Counted from the stretch's first letter, positions 12,001 to 27,000 are shown. The stretch is 64,000 nucleotides of DNA from JAHECE01 sp963780675 (GCA_963780675.1 CAWACR010000009.1:270005-334004), one strand, 5' to 3'. Numbers and translations are program-made. Notes: generated by a model from the sequence alone, not told the origin.

Positions 12001-15000
12001 AGGCCGGAGACACCGATGCGGATGTCGTCGAGTTCCAGGATGCCGCCGAAGGTGATCTTCTTGTCCGGCTGCGCGGGGGTCAGCGGGTCGGGCACCTGCC
12101 CGGGCTGGGTCGACGGCAGCCCGTAGGCCAACTCCGCGGTGCCGAGCCGGAACCCGTTGCCGTAGATAGTGAGGCCGGGGATCTGGCCGGTGCTGAGCGA
12201 GAGGTCGTTGTTGGCGGTGATGTTGGAGCCGAGCGCCGGGTCGTAGGGGCGCAGCGACCCCGTGATCCCGAACGACGGGAAGGTGATCGTGGCGGTGTTG
12301 ATCCGCATGATCTCCTGGTCGGCCGGCGCTTCGGGGTCGTAGCCGAACTTGATGCCGGTGGCCTGGATGCGGGCGACGTTGGGGATCTGCGCGTCGAGTG
12401 CCGCGATCTGGATGCCCCACTGGCCGGTGGCCTGGATGTCGACGTTGCCGCCGAGCAGGCCGAACACGTCGACCGCCAACTCGAAGGAGCCGATGAGCCC
12501 GATGAGATCGACGGTGATGCCGGAGTTGGTCTGAGCCGTGGACTGGGCGCCCGTCGTCGGGTTGCCGCCGAAGGCCAGCGAGGCGCGCTGCACTCCGAGG
12601 ATCACCGAGAGGACGAGTTTGCCGTCGGCGAAGCCGAAGCCGCCGACGCCGACCGTGGGACCTTGCAGCGTCAACGGACCGAGCGCGATGGGTCCGCCGG
12701 TGGTGACCTCGCCGATGGCGCTGGCGCTGACATTGAGGGTGAGGGTCTGCGCGGTGTTGTTGGCGAGAGTGAGTCCGGACCCGCTGCTGACCTTGTTGGC
12801 CTGCAACTGGAGGAGAACCGGGCCGGTGCCGGTGAACAGGCCGAGCGTGTTGGTGCGGTTCTTGTCCTTGAGGAAGTACCGGTAGGTAACGGAGGTCGCG
12901 TCGGCGGCCTTGCCGCTGATGAGAAGTGGGGCACCGATGAGGGTCGGGACGCCCGCGATGACCTCGAGGTCGCCGATCTGGCCGCTGATGGTGAACGGGG
13001 CCACCGTCGACGATTCAATCGACGCCTTGTTGATGGGCAGCGGGGTGGCTCCGGTGGTGGCCGGCAGCGACGTGTAGGTGATGTCGACGTAGCCCTGGGC
13101 GTTGAGCTGGGCCAGGCTGATGGTGGTGACGGTCATGGTGGCGACCGGGCCGGGCAGTTGGCCGGCAACGGCGGGCCGGAAGAGGTAGAAGCGCTCCTCC
13201 TCGGCCTGCAGCAGGGCGGTGCCGGGGCTGGTCGCGGTTACACGGCCGTCGATGAACCGGACGACCACGATGCCGGAACTGGGCAGTGTTGCGCCGCCGG
13301 GCGCGGTGAGGGTGTAGCTCCAGGTGTTGACCTTGCCGGACACGGCGACGGGGCTGGACGCGGTCCACTCGACGCCGCCGATGGTCACCGTGAACTCTGC
13401 GTCGGCGTCGGTGACGCTCAGCGGGTTGATGGTTCCCTCGGTGATGCTGAAGGCAACCTCGATCGTCGCCAGTCCTACGCCCTGGTAGACGGTGTTGGCG
13501 CGCGGGGTCACCACGTCGCCGGTGATGATCGCGGGCGGGTCGGCCGGCGTCGGCAGGGTGGTCGCGTCCTGGGGGAAGATGCTGAAGTCGGTGACCTTGA
13601 AGACGCCGAGTTGGAAGCCGGTGGCCGGCGAGATGGAGAAACTGGCGAAGCCTTGCAGCCGCACGACGTCGGTGCCGCCCACGGTGATCAGCGCCGTCGC
13701 GTTCCACAGCGACACGTCGAGGGCCCCGGTCGCCTGGCGGCTGATGCGGAGGCTGCCACCGAGGGTGACGATGTCGCCCGCGCTGATCACGGCGTTGCCG
13801 ACGGTGAAGCTGAAGGTGTCCGGGTCCACGCCGTTGACGCTGGTCATGGTGCCGATGGGCTGCAGGTCCGTGAAGCGGTTGGTGCTCGAGGTGTTGACCT
13901 GGAACTGGACGAGGCCGGTGATGCTGAGGCCGTCGAGGCCCAGCAGCCCGAAGGTGCCCGTGATGCGCATCGCCCAGCCGGTGGCATCCGTGCGGAAGGA
14001 CACGGCGGCGTTGCTGATCAGCACACCGATGGCGTCCGGGTTGAGCGCGCCGTCGATCTTGGACGGGCCTGAGCCGACGAAGATCTCGAGCCCGGTGCCG
14101 TCGAAGGCACCGCCGGAGATGCTGAACTCGCCGGCCCGGATCTCGAGGACGGGCGGATCGCCGAAGTTGAAGTCGAGGTCCTGCACCACGAACTCGAAGA
14201 CACCCTTGAGTTCCGTGGGGGACGGGGCCCTGACGTCGAGGCTGATGGTCTCGCCGTCGACCACGATGGACTGCGAGACGGCAACGCCGGTGGTGTTGAA
14301 CTTGAAGCCGAGGGACGCGCCGCCCGTGAAGCCCGGCACGGTGACCTTGGCCTCGCCGGTGATGATGCCCGCCACGCCGCCAGTGGCCGTGACGACTGCC
14401 GGCGCAACAGGAATCGTGGTGGCGGGCTTCGTCACCGCGCCGGGCGGGAAGATGACGATGAAGCCGGAGCCGGAGACGATGCCGGGGTTGTCGGCGGCAG
14501 CGACGTCGCCGATCGCCTGACCCTCGCCCAAGGTGAGGTTGGCCAACGCGATGCGGGTGATCGCCGTGGGGCCCGTGCCGAGTCGCTCGAACGCGAAATC
14601 GGCCGTGATCAGGAACGTGTCGTCTGGGTCCGGGGCCTCGTCGATGACGAATTCGATCTCGATGTCGTCGGCTGCCACGCGCAGGAACGGGCCCTTCGGC
14701 AGGGTGAGCAGCCGGACGTTCGGCGTGATGGCTGCCTTGTTGCCGAAGGCCGCCCAGGTGACGGTGTAGCCGACGACGTCGGTGCCGTCGAGGATCTCGG
14801 CCACGTCCACACCGGCTCCGCCGACGAGGGCGTCGAGCGCCGCGTCCACCTCGGAGCCCGCGGCGCCGACGGCGATGGGACCGGAGATCTCGTCCGCGTC
14901 GATGCGGCCGTTGAGGTTGACGTCGATGGCGAGGGTGAAGGAACCGGACGGGGCCTGCACGTCGATCTGCTGGACCTCGTACACCGAGCCGGTGCCCTGC

Positions 15001-18000
15001 ATGGTGGCGACCACGGTGACGCCCGCGAACTGGAACACCTCGTTGACGACGACGCCCTGGCCCCCCACCTGGATGGAGTTGAGTTGGAGCGACAGCGTCG
15101 CGGCGATCCGCAGCGGCAGCCCGACGAGTTCGACGCTGCCGAAGATCTCGCCCGCGGTGCCGTTGGGCGTGATGATGAAGGCGCCGCCGCCGCCGGTGAG
15201 CCGCAGGCCGACGTCGTCGCTCGTGGCGCTCGTGGGGCCGGGGTCGCCGATGAAGAGGGAGACCTCGGCGAACGCAATCCGGACGATCTTGCCGCCCGTG
15301 GCGGTCTTGCGCTGCTCGAAGACGGCGACGCCGGAGAGCTGCTGGCCGAAGATCTCGATGTCCGCCGGGTCGCCGGGCAGGCCCACCTGGACCAGCAGGG
15401 TGCCGGGGGCGAGGTTGATGAGTTGCGGGCTCCCGTTGAGGGTGACCTCGCGAATGACCTGGGTGGTGCCGGTGTTGACCTGGATGACCACGTCGACGTC
15501 GATCACGGCGTCGGGCACCGCGTCGGGGTTGACCGTGAGGCCGGCCACGAGCGCGCCGGCGACGCCGGTGCGGGTGATGACGATGACGCCGGAGGCCACC
15601 GTCGCGGTGACGAACGTGGTGGTGCCGTCGCCCAGTTCCAGCGACACGTCGTTCAGCGCGAGGGTGACCTCGCCCGTGGTCGAGTTCTTCTGGAACGCGA
15701 AGTCGCCGGAGAGCTTCTGCCCCATGACCTCGAGCGCGATGTCGTTGGCGGCCACCGCGATGCCGGAGGCCAGCGTCACGCCCTCGACGTCCCAGGGGCC
15801 CGTGAGGGTGTTGACCCGCACGCTGAGGGTGCCGGAGAAGGAAACCCCCGGGATGTACAACTCGATGGTGGCCGACACCAGGCCGGCGATGCCGCCCTTG
15901 CCGCCGGGGCCGGCCGCCGGGGAGACGATGTCGAAGGCGCCGAACCCGTCCCTGACCACGACGATGTCGCGGTCAGGAGTGCCGAGCCTCAGGCTGAGGT
16001 TGGCGAACCGGATCTTGGTAGAGACCACGTTGTCCGCCGTGGTGCTGAGGTTGCCGTCGGCGCCGGGGGCGGTGGACTTCTCGAACGACAGGTCGGTGCT
16101 CAGACTCTGCCCGGCGATCGAGAGGGTCAAGGCGGTGGCCGTCACCTTGAGGTAGGGCCCCGCGGGGAGCGTGAGCTGCAGGGTCTCCCCCGCGACCTCG
16201 AACGTCTCGTCGACGGCGACGCCGACGACCTTGCCGGAGACCGTGCGCCGGATGTCACTGATCTCGACGCCGACTGTCGCGCTCGCGCTGATGCCGTCGC
16301 CCAGGCGGATGGACGCCGTCGCGGAGATGGATCCCGCGATGCCCTCGCTGGTGAGGAGGAGAAGCGCGGTGCCCCCGCTCAGCCTGAGCCCGACGTCGTC
16401 GGTCTCGACCTCGGTGCCGCCGTCGTCCCCGACGAACAGGTGCACGCCCGTTGCCGCGATCCGCAGGCTGGACGCGTCGTCGGTGGTGCCGAGGTTGCCG
16501 TCCGTCCCGGCGCTCGTGATCTGCTCGAACTGGAAGGTGCCGCCGATCTCGATGGTGTCGAGCACGGTGAGCGTGGTGGTGACAGTGACGCGGATGAAGC
16601 GGCCCGCGGGCAGGGTGATGGTGGTGCCGTCAAAGGTCGTGGTGACCGGGGCCGGGCTCGTGTTGAGTTGCAGCGAGACCGTGAGGCCGCCGGGGAAGGC
16701 GACCGGCAGGTCGTCGAGCCCGACGAAGTTGGCAGTGGCCGTGATGTCGACGGCCATGCCTGCCGAGGTGAGGAGCAGGAGACCGCCGCCGGTGATCTCG
16801 ATTCCGACGTCGTCGGCGAGGTCCTCGGTGCCCTTCGCGTCGCCCAGGAAGAGGTACACGTTGGTGGCGGTCACCTTGACCACCTTGGCCGTGCCGGCGC
16901 CGCTGGACTCGAACGTGAAGTCGCCGCTCAGCCGCTGTCCGGCGATGTCGATGGTCAGGCCGGTGGCGCTGATCTCGAAGACCGGGCTGGCGGGGTCGGT
17001 GTCGATGACGAGTTTCATGCTCGCGCTGAGCTCGATGCCCGGCACGTTCAGCGATACGTCGCCGGTGATGCCTGCAGCCCCGGTCGACATGCCGGTGGCG
17101 CCCAGCGTGAGCGTGCCGGCACCGTCGCTCAGGCTCAGGATCCCGTCGCCGATGCTGAGGTCGATGTTGGCGAGCACGATGGTGGTGGTAGTGCCGGCGC
17201 GCTCGAACGAGACGTCGCCGGAGAGGCTCTGGCCCGCGATGGCCAGCGTGATGTCGGTGCCGCCGACGCTGAGATAGGGTCCGGCGTCCAGGTCGAGGGC
17301 GACGGTGCGGCCCCCCAGCGTGACGGATTCAGTCACACGAACCGTCGCCTGATTCATCTGGAGGAAGAACGCACCCGACACCGTGACGCCGGCGGGCAGC
17401 AGGGAGCCGAGGTCGAGCGTGCCGGCGAGGCTCATGGCCATGCCTGCAGACGTGAGCACGATGAGACCGTCGACGCCGGTGAGGATGGCGGGGTCGGTTC
17501 CGAGTTGCACGCTGCCGCCGGCCACCGCGATCACCGTGCGGGTGAGGCCGGCCGAGTTCGTGGCCTGCTGGAAGGCCAGCGACGCGGTGAGCCTGATGTC
17601 GCCGAGTTGTACGACGATGCCCTCACCCACGATGCGCAGGTACGGCCCGGCCTGGAGGATGGTGCCGTCGCCGAGCGTGACGGCCTGCGTGGCGCGGTTG
17701 ATCTCGAGGCGCAGGTTGGCGGCGGCCACCGAGTAACCGCCTCCGAGTTGGATGTTGGTGTCCGTCAGCGACAACTTCCCGGCGAAGCCGGCGGGGCCGA
17801 TGAGGAACGCGCCGTTGAAGGTGAGCGTGCCGATGGGGGCGCCGAAGTTCGCGGTCAGGCCGGTGACCACGACGTCGATCACCTTGGCGCCACCGACGGT
17901 GGTCTGCGAGAAGACCAGGCTGCCGCCGCTGAGGACGAAGCCGCCGACGGTGAGTTGCAGCGACGTGACGGTGACGGTGAGGCTGCTGGTCGCAGCCGCG

Positions 18001-21000
18001 AGGGTGATGGTGAAGTCGCCGGTGAGGCTGACGCCGGGCACGGTCAGCGCGGCGGACCCGGTGACTGAACCCGTCACGCCCGAGGCCCCGATGGTGAAGG
18101 TCCCGGCCGTAATGGTGAAGACTGCGAATTCGGTGGTGCCATCCCCGAACGCGGCGCGGGCGTTGGCGAGGTCGATCACTGTGGTGGCGGTCGTGCCGGT
18201 CCCCGACTGGGTGAACGCGAAGTCGCCGGTGATGCTCTGACCGGCTACGACGATCGCGACGTCCGTACCCTCAACCCTGAGGTATGGGCCGATCGGCAGG
18301 TCCAGGACCACCGTGGTGCCGTCGAGCGTGACAGTCTCGTTCACCGCGGCGCCGGAGTTGACGGCAATCGTGAACGTGCCGGAGAACTGCACCGCGTCCC
18401 CGGGGATGACGAACTCGATGGTGCCGCCGACCCGGCCGGCGACGCCGCCGGGGGTGATGACGAACATCGCGGAGCCGTCGGTCAACTGCACGCCTGCGGT
18501 GAGGACGCCGCCGGCGTCGGTGGCGCCGACCTTCAGGCTGAGAGCCGAGGCCACGATGACGGCGGTGCTGGGCGGAGTGGTGCCCGGGGGCGCGCCGGGT
18601 GCGACGGGGCCGAGGATCTGGGTGAACAGGAACACGCCGCTGAGTTCCTGGCCGCCGATCGTGAGGACCGCCGGGGTAGCGAGGGTACCCACCTGGACCC
18701 GCAGCGAACTGGGCGCGAGGGCGACGCCCTGGATCGTGCGGACGGTCGTGGTGGTGTTGATCTGGAGGCCGATGCTGCCGGTCAGATCGAAGGCGTCGCC
18801 GGCGTTGAGGGTGAGCGTGGCCTCGAGGACGGTGGCGACGCCGCCCGGGGTGAGTTCCAGTTCGCCGGAGGCCACAGTTGCCACGACCACGCCGTCGCCG
18901 AGGCTGAGGGTCAGCGGGAGGCCGCCGTCGCGGGCCGAGGTGCCGAACTTCATCCGGAGACCGCCGCCGGTGAGGGTCTCGAACGCGAACGAGCCGGTGA
19001 GGATCTGGCCTGCGAGCCCGAGGTCGAGGTCGCCGACCACCAGGATGAACGGAGAACCCGCGGCACCCTCGGCGATCGTGACGGCGTCGTCGCCGGAGCC
19101 GAGGACCTGCTCGGTGGTGGTCTCGTTGTAGAGGACCTGCACGGTTCCGGCGAGCGTGAGCCCGGTGAAGCCGATGAGTTCGACGGTGCCGCTGATCGCG
19201 ATCACGCGACCGGTGGTCGAGTTGCCCTTGATGAACCCGTCGACGCCGGTGAGCAGGAGACCCTTGGCGAGCGGGTTGACGGTGGTGCCGTCGGGAAGGA
19301 AACCGGGGCCCTGGCCGACGAACACGGTCAGGTTGGACACGGCCACGACGCCGCCGGCCGAGTCGAACGAGACGGTGCCGGAGATCTCGACGAAGTCGCC
19401 GATCTTCAGGGCGCCGGAGATCGCGGCGTTGACGTACGGGCCGCTCACGCCGGCGACCTGTCCGGCGGTGAAGACGATCGGGATCTCGACCCCGGCCACG
19501 GTGACGACCTCGTCGATCGCGGACGTGGTGCCGTTGTACCGCACGGACACCTCGGCGTCCGCCGACAGCCCGCCCCCGCCGGCCGAGATACGGCCGCTGA
19601 AGAGGCCCGCGATGCCGCCGGTCTGGAGCAGGAACGCGCCCTGACCGTCCGCGACGTTGAAACCCCCGGCGGACGGGCCGCCGCTCGTCAGCGACACACT
19701 GACGCCGGTGAACGCGATGGTGGTCACGGCGACGGGGGTGGGGGTGGCCGCCATCGTGCTCTTCGCGAACAGGAAGCTGCCGGTGAAGGTGGGGCCGCCG
19801 GCGATGGCGAGGGACCCGCCGGCCAACTCCACGTGCAGGAAGGAGCCTGCGGGCACGTCGATACCGAGGTCCGGGCGCCGGACGGCCGCCGGGATCGTGT
19901 TGACGGCGAACCGCACGTCTCCGCCGACGGTGATGCCCGGGAGAGCGAAGACGTCTGTGATGCTGCCGCTGAACGAACCCGCCACGCCCTGCGCTGTGAC
20001 GAGCAGCGCGCCGTCCCAGTTCTGTGCGGCGGTGACGGTGACGAAGGTGCCGAGGGTGAGGGTGAGGTTGTCGACCACCAGCGACACGTCGCCGTTGGCG
20101 GCGCGGCGGACGCTCACCTGGGTGGCGCCGAGGGACTGGCCGGCGATGGTCAGGTTGACGTTGGTCAGATCGACGGCCAGCGTGCCCGCGGCGGAGTCCA
20201 CCGCGACGGCAACGGTGCCGGTCAGGGAGACGCTCGGGATGGAGACCTCGATGGTGGCGGCGAGGGAACCGACGATGCCCGTGGAGGTGGCTGTCAGGGT
20301 CCCGTTGATCGCCGTGGCGCTGACGAGCGGGGAGCCCGCAGGCCCGAAGGCGAGGGATCCGTTGGCCACGGTGACGGAGAGATCGGTGCCACTCTTCACG
20401 ATCTCGAGGTCCGCGGCCAGGCTCTGGTCGGCGATGACGACGGAGATTCCGATGCCCGCGAAGCGCAGGTAGCCGCCGGCGCCGCCGGCCGGGAGGTCCA
20501 GGGTGACGCTCCCGGCGCCGACGGCCATGGTCTCGGTGATCTGGCCGGCGGTGGTGTTGATCTCGACCTCGAGCGTTCCGGAGATCGCGACACCCGGAAC
20601 GCCGGTGAGCGCTACGGCGCCGGAGACGCGGCCGGCCATGCCGGTGCCCGTTCCGGGGAGAACGAACAGCGCGGTTCCGCCGGTGAGGGCGAGGCGGGCG
20701 CTTCCGGCGGAGATGGACAATTCGGCGTTGGCGACCGCGATGCGGGTGACGACGGTGTCGTCGCCGGTGCCCAGGGCCTCGTTGGGTCCCGCGGCGGTGG
20801 CCCGTTCGACGGCGATGTCGCCGCTGAGGCTCTGGCCGAGAACGCCGAGCGTGATGCCAGTGCCGGAAATCCGCAGGTAGGGGCCCGCCGGCACGTCGAT
20901 GGAGACGGTGCCGGCGCCCACGGCCAGCGTCTCCGCCACGGGGGCAGTGATGGTGTTGACCTGCAGGGCGAAGGTGCCGGCCAGGGTGAACGGGGCGGTG

Positions 21001-24000
21001 GTTGCGCTGATGGCCACGCTCAGGGAGCCGGCGACCCCGTCGCTGGTGACGATGAACAGGCCGGTGCCGCCGCTGGCGGTGAGCGGGCCGAGGTTGAGCG
21101 TGGCGTTGGCGATGCCGATCCGGGTGACCACGGCGCCCGACGAGGTGGTGCGCCGTTCGAGGGTGACGTCGGCGGTCAGGCTCTGGCCGAGCACGCCGAC
21201 GGTGAGGTTCTGACCGCCTAGGCGCAGCAGGCCAGCAGGCAGCGACGCCCAGCCGGTGACGGCCCGGTCGGAGGTTGTGGTGTTGAAGGCGATGGTGACC
21301 GTGCCGGTGATGGAGACGCCGGGCACGGCGACGGTGACGTCGACGGCGATGGCGCCGTAGACGCCGGTGGCGGCCAGCACGATGGTGGCCACGTCGCCGG
21401 TCTCGCCCTCCGCGGGCTGAGCAAGGGAGACCAGCGGGGTTGCTCCGCCGAGGATCAGGCTCGCGTTCCGGACCTCGAGCTGCGTGGTGGTGCCGTTCTT
21501 CACCACGACCACGTCGGCGGTCAGGCTCTGGCCGGCGATGGTGAGCGTGATGCCCGTGCCGGCGAGGCGCACGTAGCCGGACGCGCCGCCCGCGGGGAGT
21601 TCAAGGGTGAGGGTCTCGCCGCCGATGGTGAAGGACTCGTCGACGAGCGACGGGGTGGTGTTGATCTCGACCGCGATGTCGCCGGAGAGGCTGACCTGCG
21701 GCACGTCGAGGGCGACCGTGCCGGTGATCCGGCCCGCGAACCCGTCGGCGCTGAGCAGGAGGAGGGCGGTGCCTCCGGTGAGGCCGGCGACCCCGTCGAG
21801 GTCCAGCGAGACGTTGGTGGCCGCGATGCGCAGCATGGCGCGGGCGGGATCGGGGCTGCCGGAGGCGTTCAGCGGCGTGACGCGCTCAATCGAGACGTTG
21901 CCGCTGATCGAGTAGGCGGTCAGCACCGTGAGGGTGAGGCCGGTGCCCTCGAACCGGAAGTACGGGCCGGCCTGGACGTCGAGGGTGCGGGTCTCGGTGC
22001 CGACCACCACGGACGCGACCACGGGGGCGGCGGTGGTGTTGATGGCGAGGCTGAGATCGCCGTCGAGGGACGCGAAGTCGCCGAGTTGGATGCTGAGGGT
22101 GCCCTCGATGCGCGCGGCGACGCCGGTGCCCGTGAGCACGATGAGGCCGGAGCCGGCGCTGAGCCGGACGCCGAGGTCGTCGTCGAGGTCGTCCTGGCTG
22201 CCGCTGGTGGTGCCCCTGTCGTCGCCGAGGAAGAGACCGACGTTGGCCAGCGCGATGATCGTGGTGGCCACGCCGCCGGAGGTGCGTCGCTCCACCGCGA
22301 CATCGGCTTGGAGGCTCTGTCCCGCGATGGTGAGGGTGACTCCGGTGAGCGCGACCCGCAGGTACGGCCCGGCGGGCAGCACCACCGCGTTGACGGTGGC
22401 CTCGCTGGGTGAGGTGTTGACCGCGATTCCGGCGGAGGCGACGGTCAGTCCGACGGCGGGGACGCTGAGGCTGGCGCTGAGCGTGCCCGCGATCCCGGTG
22501 GGCCGGATTACGAGGCCGCCGGTGATCGCGCCGAGGATGACGGCGTCGCCGAGGGCGATGGCGCCTCCGGTCACCGCGAGCGTGATCTCCTCGGTGGTGC
22601 GGCCGAAGGAGAAGGTGCCGGTGAGCGACTGGCCCGCGAACGCGAGGGTCGCGTCGGACACCTGGAACTGCTTCACCTCGGCGGCGTTCTCGAAGTCCAC
22701 CGCGACGCCCGGATCGGTGCTGCCCGGGATCTCGATCGTCGTGGTGACGGCCTGGCCGGTGGTGTTGATCCGGACGCTGGTGGTGCCGGCGATGGTCACG
22801 CCGGGGACACCGACGAGGCTGACGGTGCCGCTGGCCACGAACGCGTGCCCGGTGCCGATTTCGACGACGCCGATGGTGGCGTCGGTGAGCAGCACACCGA
22901 CGGCGAGCGGGTTGATCCCGCCGTCGCTGGTGTAGGCCGGACCCCGGCCGAGGAAGATACTGAGCCCGCTGCCGGCGAACACCTGGGCGGGAGCGCCGCC
23001 GATGACGGCGTCGGTGTAGGTGACACTGCCCTCGATGGTGATGAAGTCGCCGATGGTGACGGTGACGTCGGAGGCGGACAGGCTGAAGAACGGGTCATTG
23101 GCAGCGGGGGCCGCGGCGATCTTCAGGACCACGTCGGTGCCGCCCACGTCGACTACGGTGTCGATGGCGGTGGTCATGGTGTTGATCTGCAGCAGCACCG
23201 AGCCCTCGATGCTCACGCCGCTGCCACCCGCGGAGGCCTTGCCCGAGACGAAGCCGGCAATGCCCCCGGCGCGGATGATCAGCGCGCCCTGGCCGTTGTA
23301 CAGCCCGTCGCTGCCGATGGCCGCGGTGACGTTGGTGGCGGCGATGACCGTCTCTGCGGTGGGCCCGGTTCCCGAGCGGGTGATCGCCACGTCAGCGGTG
23401 AAGGAGCCCTCCGAGCCGACGGTGACGCTGAGCCCGGTCATGTAGGCGCGCAGGTATGGGCCGGCCGGGAGGTCAGTCGCGCCGACCGTGCGCGGTGACG
23501 GGGTGGTGTTGACCTGGACGGAGAACGTCGGGGTGCCGAACGTGATGCCGGTGATCGTGGGGAGCGTGACGGTGGCGGTGAGCGCGCCGGCAACGCCGTC
23601 GGGCGCGACCACGAGGCCTCCGGCGACCGCGGAGAGGCTGACGGGGCCCAGCGAGGCGGTGCCGCCCGAGATCTCGACGGTGAGGACGCCCGCGCTGCTC
23701 TCCACCCAGATGCTGCCGGTGACGCTGACGCCCGCGAACGTGACGGCGAGGCTGGAGGCGCCGACACGGACGGTGTTGGGGTCGATCCCGCCCTGGAGGC
23801 TGCCGGTGGTGTTGATCTCGACGGTGAGCGACGCGGCGGTGATGGACAGCCCGGGGATAGTGAGCGACGGCGTGCCGCTGAAGCTGCCCCACACGCCGGA
23901 GGCGGTGGAGGTGAAGTTCGCGGTGACGCCGGTCAGGGTGACCGCGCCGTCGCCGAAGTTCACGGAGCCGTTGGCGATGGCGATGGTGGTGTCCGTGGAG

Positions 24001-27000
24001 CGGGTGATGGTGACCGTGCCGGACACTCGCTGGCCGAGGACGTCGAGGACGACGTTCTCGCCGTGGAGCCGCAGGTAACTGGCCGCCCCGGCGGGCACCA
24101 CGAGGCTCTGGTCGGTGCCGCCGACGGCGATCGTGGTGTCGACGTCCGCGCCCGTGGTGTTGACCTGGACGGTCAGAGTGCCGGTAAGGGAGACGTTCGG
24201 CACCGCGATTGCGACGGTGCCCGTGAGGCTCGCAGCGAACCCGGCGGAAGTGACGAGCAGGGCGCCGGATCCGTTGGTGACGCTGACAGTGACGAGGTCC
24301 ACAGACGCTCCGGTCACGCCGACGCGCAGGACGGTGGCGCCCGCGCCGTCGACCCCGCGCTCGACGGAGACCGTCGCACCCAGGCTGATGCTGCCGACGG
24401 TGAACGTCGCGCCGGCCTCGACGCGCAGGTACGGTCCGGCCTGCAGGTCGCCGACCGCCGCGGCGCCGGTGTTGATGGCGAGGCTGAGCGGGCCGGTGAA
24501 GGTGAGGCCGGCGACGGCGGTGGTGAGGGTGCCGATGGTGAGGCGCCCGGCGAGGCCGGCTGCCGTGATGGTGAGATCGCCCGCGATGGTGCCGGCCGTC
24601 AGCAGCGCCGTGGCGCCGGCGGTGATGGCGAGGGTGCCGCCCGCCGCCTGGATGCGGGTGCTGGTCACGCCGGCGACGGTGACGCGGGCGACCTCGAGCG
24701 TGGTGAAGGACACCGACTGCCCGGCCAAGGTCAGCGCGATCGGCCCGCCGGTGACGCGGACGAAGCCGTTGGTCGGGTCGGTGCTGAGGCCGAGGGTCAG
24801 TGCGCCGGTGAAGGCGAGGCCGGGGACGGTGATGGTGAGCGTGCCGCTCAGCGAGGCGCTGAGGATGTCGTGCGTGGGATCTGTGGTGTCGTCGAGGGTC
24901 AGCGAGCCGGATCCGCCGGTGAACGACGCGATCGGGGCGCCGCCGTCGGCGAAGAGCAAGCTGAGGTTGGCCACGGTGACGGTGAAGCCGGTGGGGGTCT
25001 TCTCGAACGCGAGGTCGGCGGTGAGCTGCTGACCGAGGACGCTGACGGTGAGCCCGACGCCGCTGAGGGCGAGGTACGCGTCGGAGGGGCCGGAGGCCAC
25101 CTCGTCGGGGTCCGTGAACACGATGGTCACGTCGCCGGAGCCGTCGGCGAAGGCGACGGTCTCGTCGACGGCGGCGTCGAAGGAGTTGACGCGGACGGCG
25201 AAGGTGCCGGCGATAGCCACGTCGTCGTAGCCGGTCAGCGCGACGGTGCCGCGGGCGTCGAGCGCGAAGGCGGTGGCGGTGTCGGTGACCTCGAGGACGA
25301 GTCCGACGACGGCGTCGCTGACGGTGAGGCCGCCGCCGAGGTCGAGGACGAGGTTGCGGGCGGCCAGCGCCACGCGGACGGTGCCGCCGCCGAAGGTGAC
25401 GGTGCCGGCGAGGCTGGCGTCGATGTAGCCGGTGGCCACGAGTGTCGCTGTGAGGGTGCCGGAGACCTCGGTACCCAGGACGAGGGTTCCGCTGCCGCCG
25501 GAGACGACGACGCTCTGGCCGTCGGTCGAGATGCTTGCCGCGAGGTTGGTGACGGTGAGGGTGAGGACGCCGGCGGCATGCGTGACGCGCACGGTCCCGG
25601 CGAGGATGAGGGCGTCGACGGCGACGGCGAGGTGGGCGTCGACGGTGAGACCCGAGGCGCCGTCGTAGGTGACGCTGGCACTGGTGAGGCTGACGCCGGT
25701 GCTGCCGCCCACCGTGATCGACGCGTTGGTGAGGCCGAGGGAGACGTCGCCGGTGTCGTCGTGGGAGACCACGACGAGGCTGTCGGCGCTGATGGTCAGC
25801 TCGTCGCCAGCACCGATGCTGCCGGTGATGGTGCTGGCGGCGACGGTGACGTCCGCGCCGGACTGGCTGACCACGGCGCTCGCGGCGGCGAAGGCGGCTA
25901 CCTCGGTGGCGCCGGAGTAGATGCGCACGTCGAGGCCGGTGACGGTCAGCGTGAGGGCACCGGCGTCGAGGGCGTCAGCCGTGAGGACGTAGGTGCCGGC
26001 CAGGGTCGCGGCGGCGGTGATCCGCCAGGAGCCGACCGTGAGGTCGAGGCTGAGCCCGCCGGTGAGGGACACCGAGCCGTTGTAGACGCCCGCGCCGGCG
26101 CTGGTGGGGACGGAGAAGTTGAGCGTCCAGTCGGTGAGCTTCAGCGCGTCGCCGAGAAGGAGGTCGCCGAACACGTGCGTGATAGGCCCGGCGTCGGCGA
26201 GGTACTGCTCGAGGATCGCCGCGATGTGGTCGACGACGGTGGCCAGCGGCGAGCCTGCGACGTAGTCCGAGAAGTGCGGCAGCGCGGCGGTCAGCGTGCC
26301 GGTGGTCGAGTCCACCGTGGTGGCCATTGCCTGGAGGGAGCCGTCGGGCGCGACGTACCAGATGCGGGCGGCCGGGTCGTCGACGACGACGGTGAGGACC
26401 GGTGCGACGTGGAACTCGGTGATCTCCTCACCGGTCCGGGCGTCGACGGCGCGCAGGTCGTAGACCAGCGAGGCGGTGCGGAGGCCTGCGACGGCGGCGT
26501 CGCGGGGGGTGATGGTGACCCACGCGTCCGCGGGCAGCGCACCCGGCGCGAAGGTGAGCGTCGCGGCGCCGGCGGTGAGCGTCCCGCCGAGGGCGGCGGA
26601 GACGAGCACGGCTCCCGCGGGGGGCGTGAACGCCGTCGTCGGCGAGGGTTCTGTCTCGAGAAGTTCGGGGACCTCCGGGAGGCTGTTCGCCTCGACCGAG
26701 TAGGTCGCGTCCTCGATGACGAGGACCTGGGCATCCGGTGCGGTGAGAGTGACCGGGCCGTCGAGCTGGACTGCGGAGGAGCGGGTGACGAGCGTGAGGG
26801 CGAAGGATCCGCCGGGGACGAGCGCTGCGAAGTCGCTCTCCGACGCCGGGGGCCCGCGGCCCGACCGCAGCCGGAGGTCGCCGCCGGTGGAGACCGGGCC
26901 CGGAACGCGGACCTTGCTCGTGAGGGTCGCGAGGTTGGCGGCCACGGACGGGCCGTCCGCCGCGCCGCCGTCGCGCTGCGTCCCGGCGCCGGCGCCGGCG

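Noticed and set aside
13590..25900. CRISPR-like or satellite DNA
   Set aside because: Repeats are conserved at protein level, 300-420 bp long and diverged. No short identical repeats with spacers.
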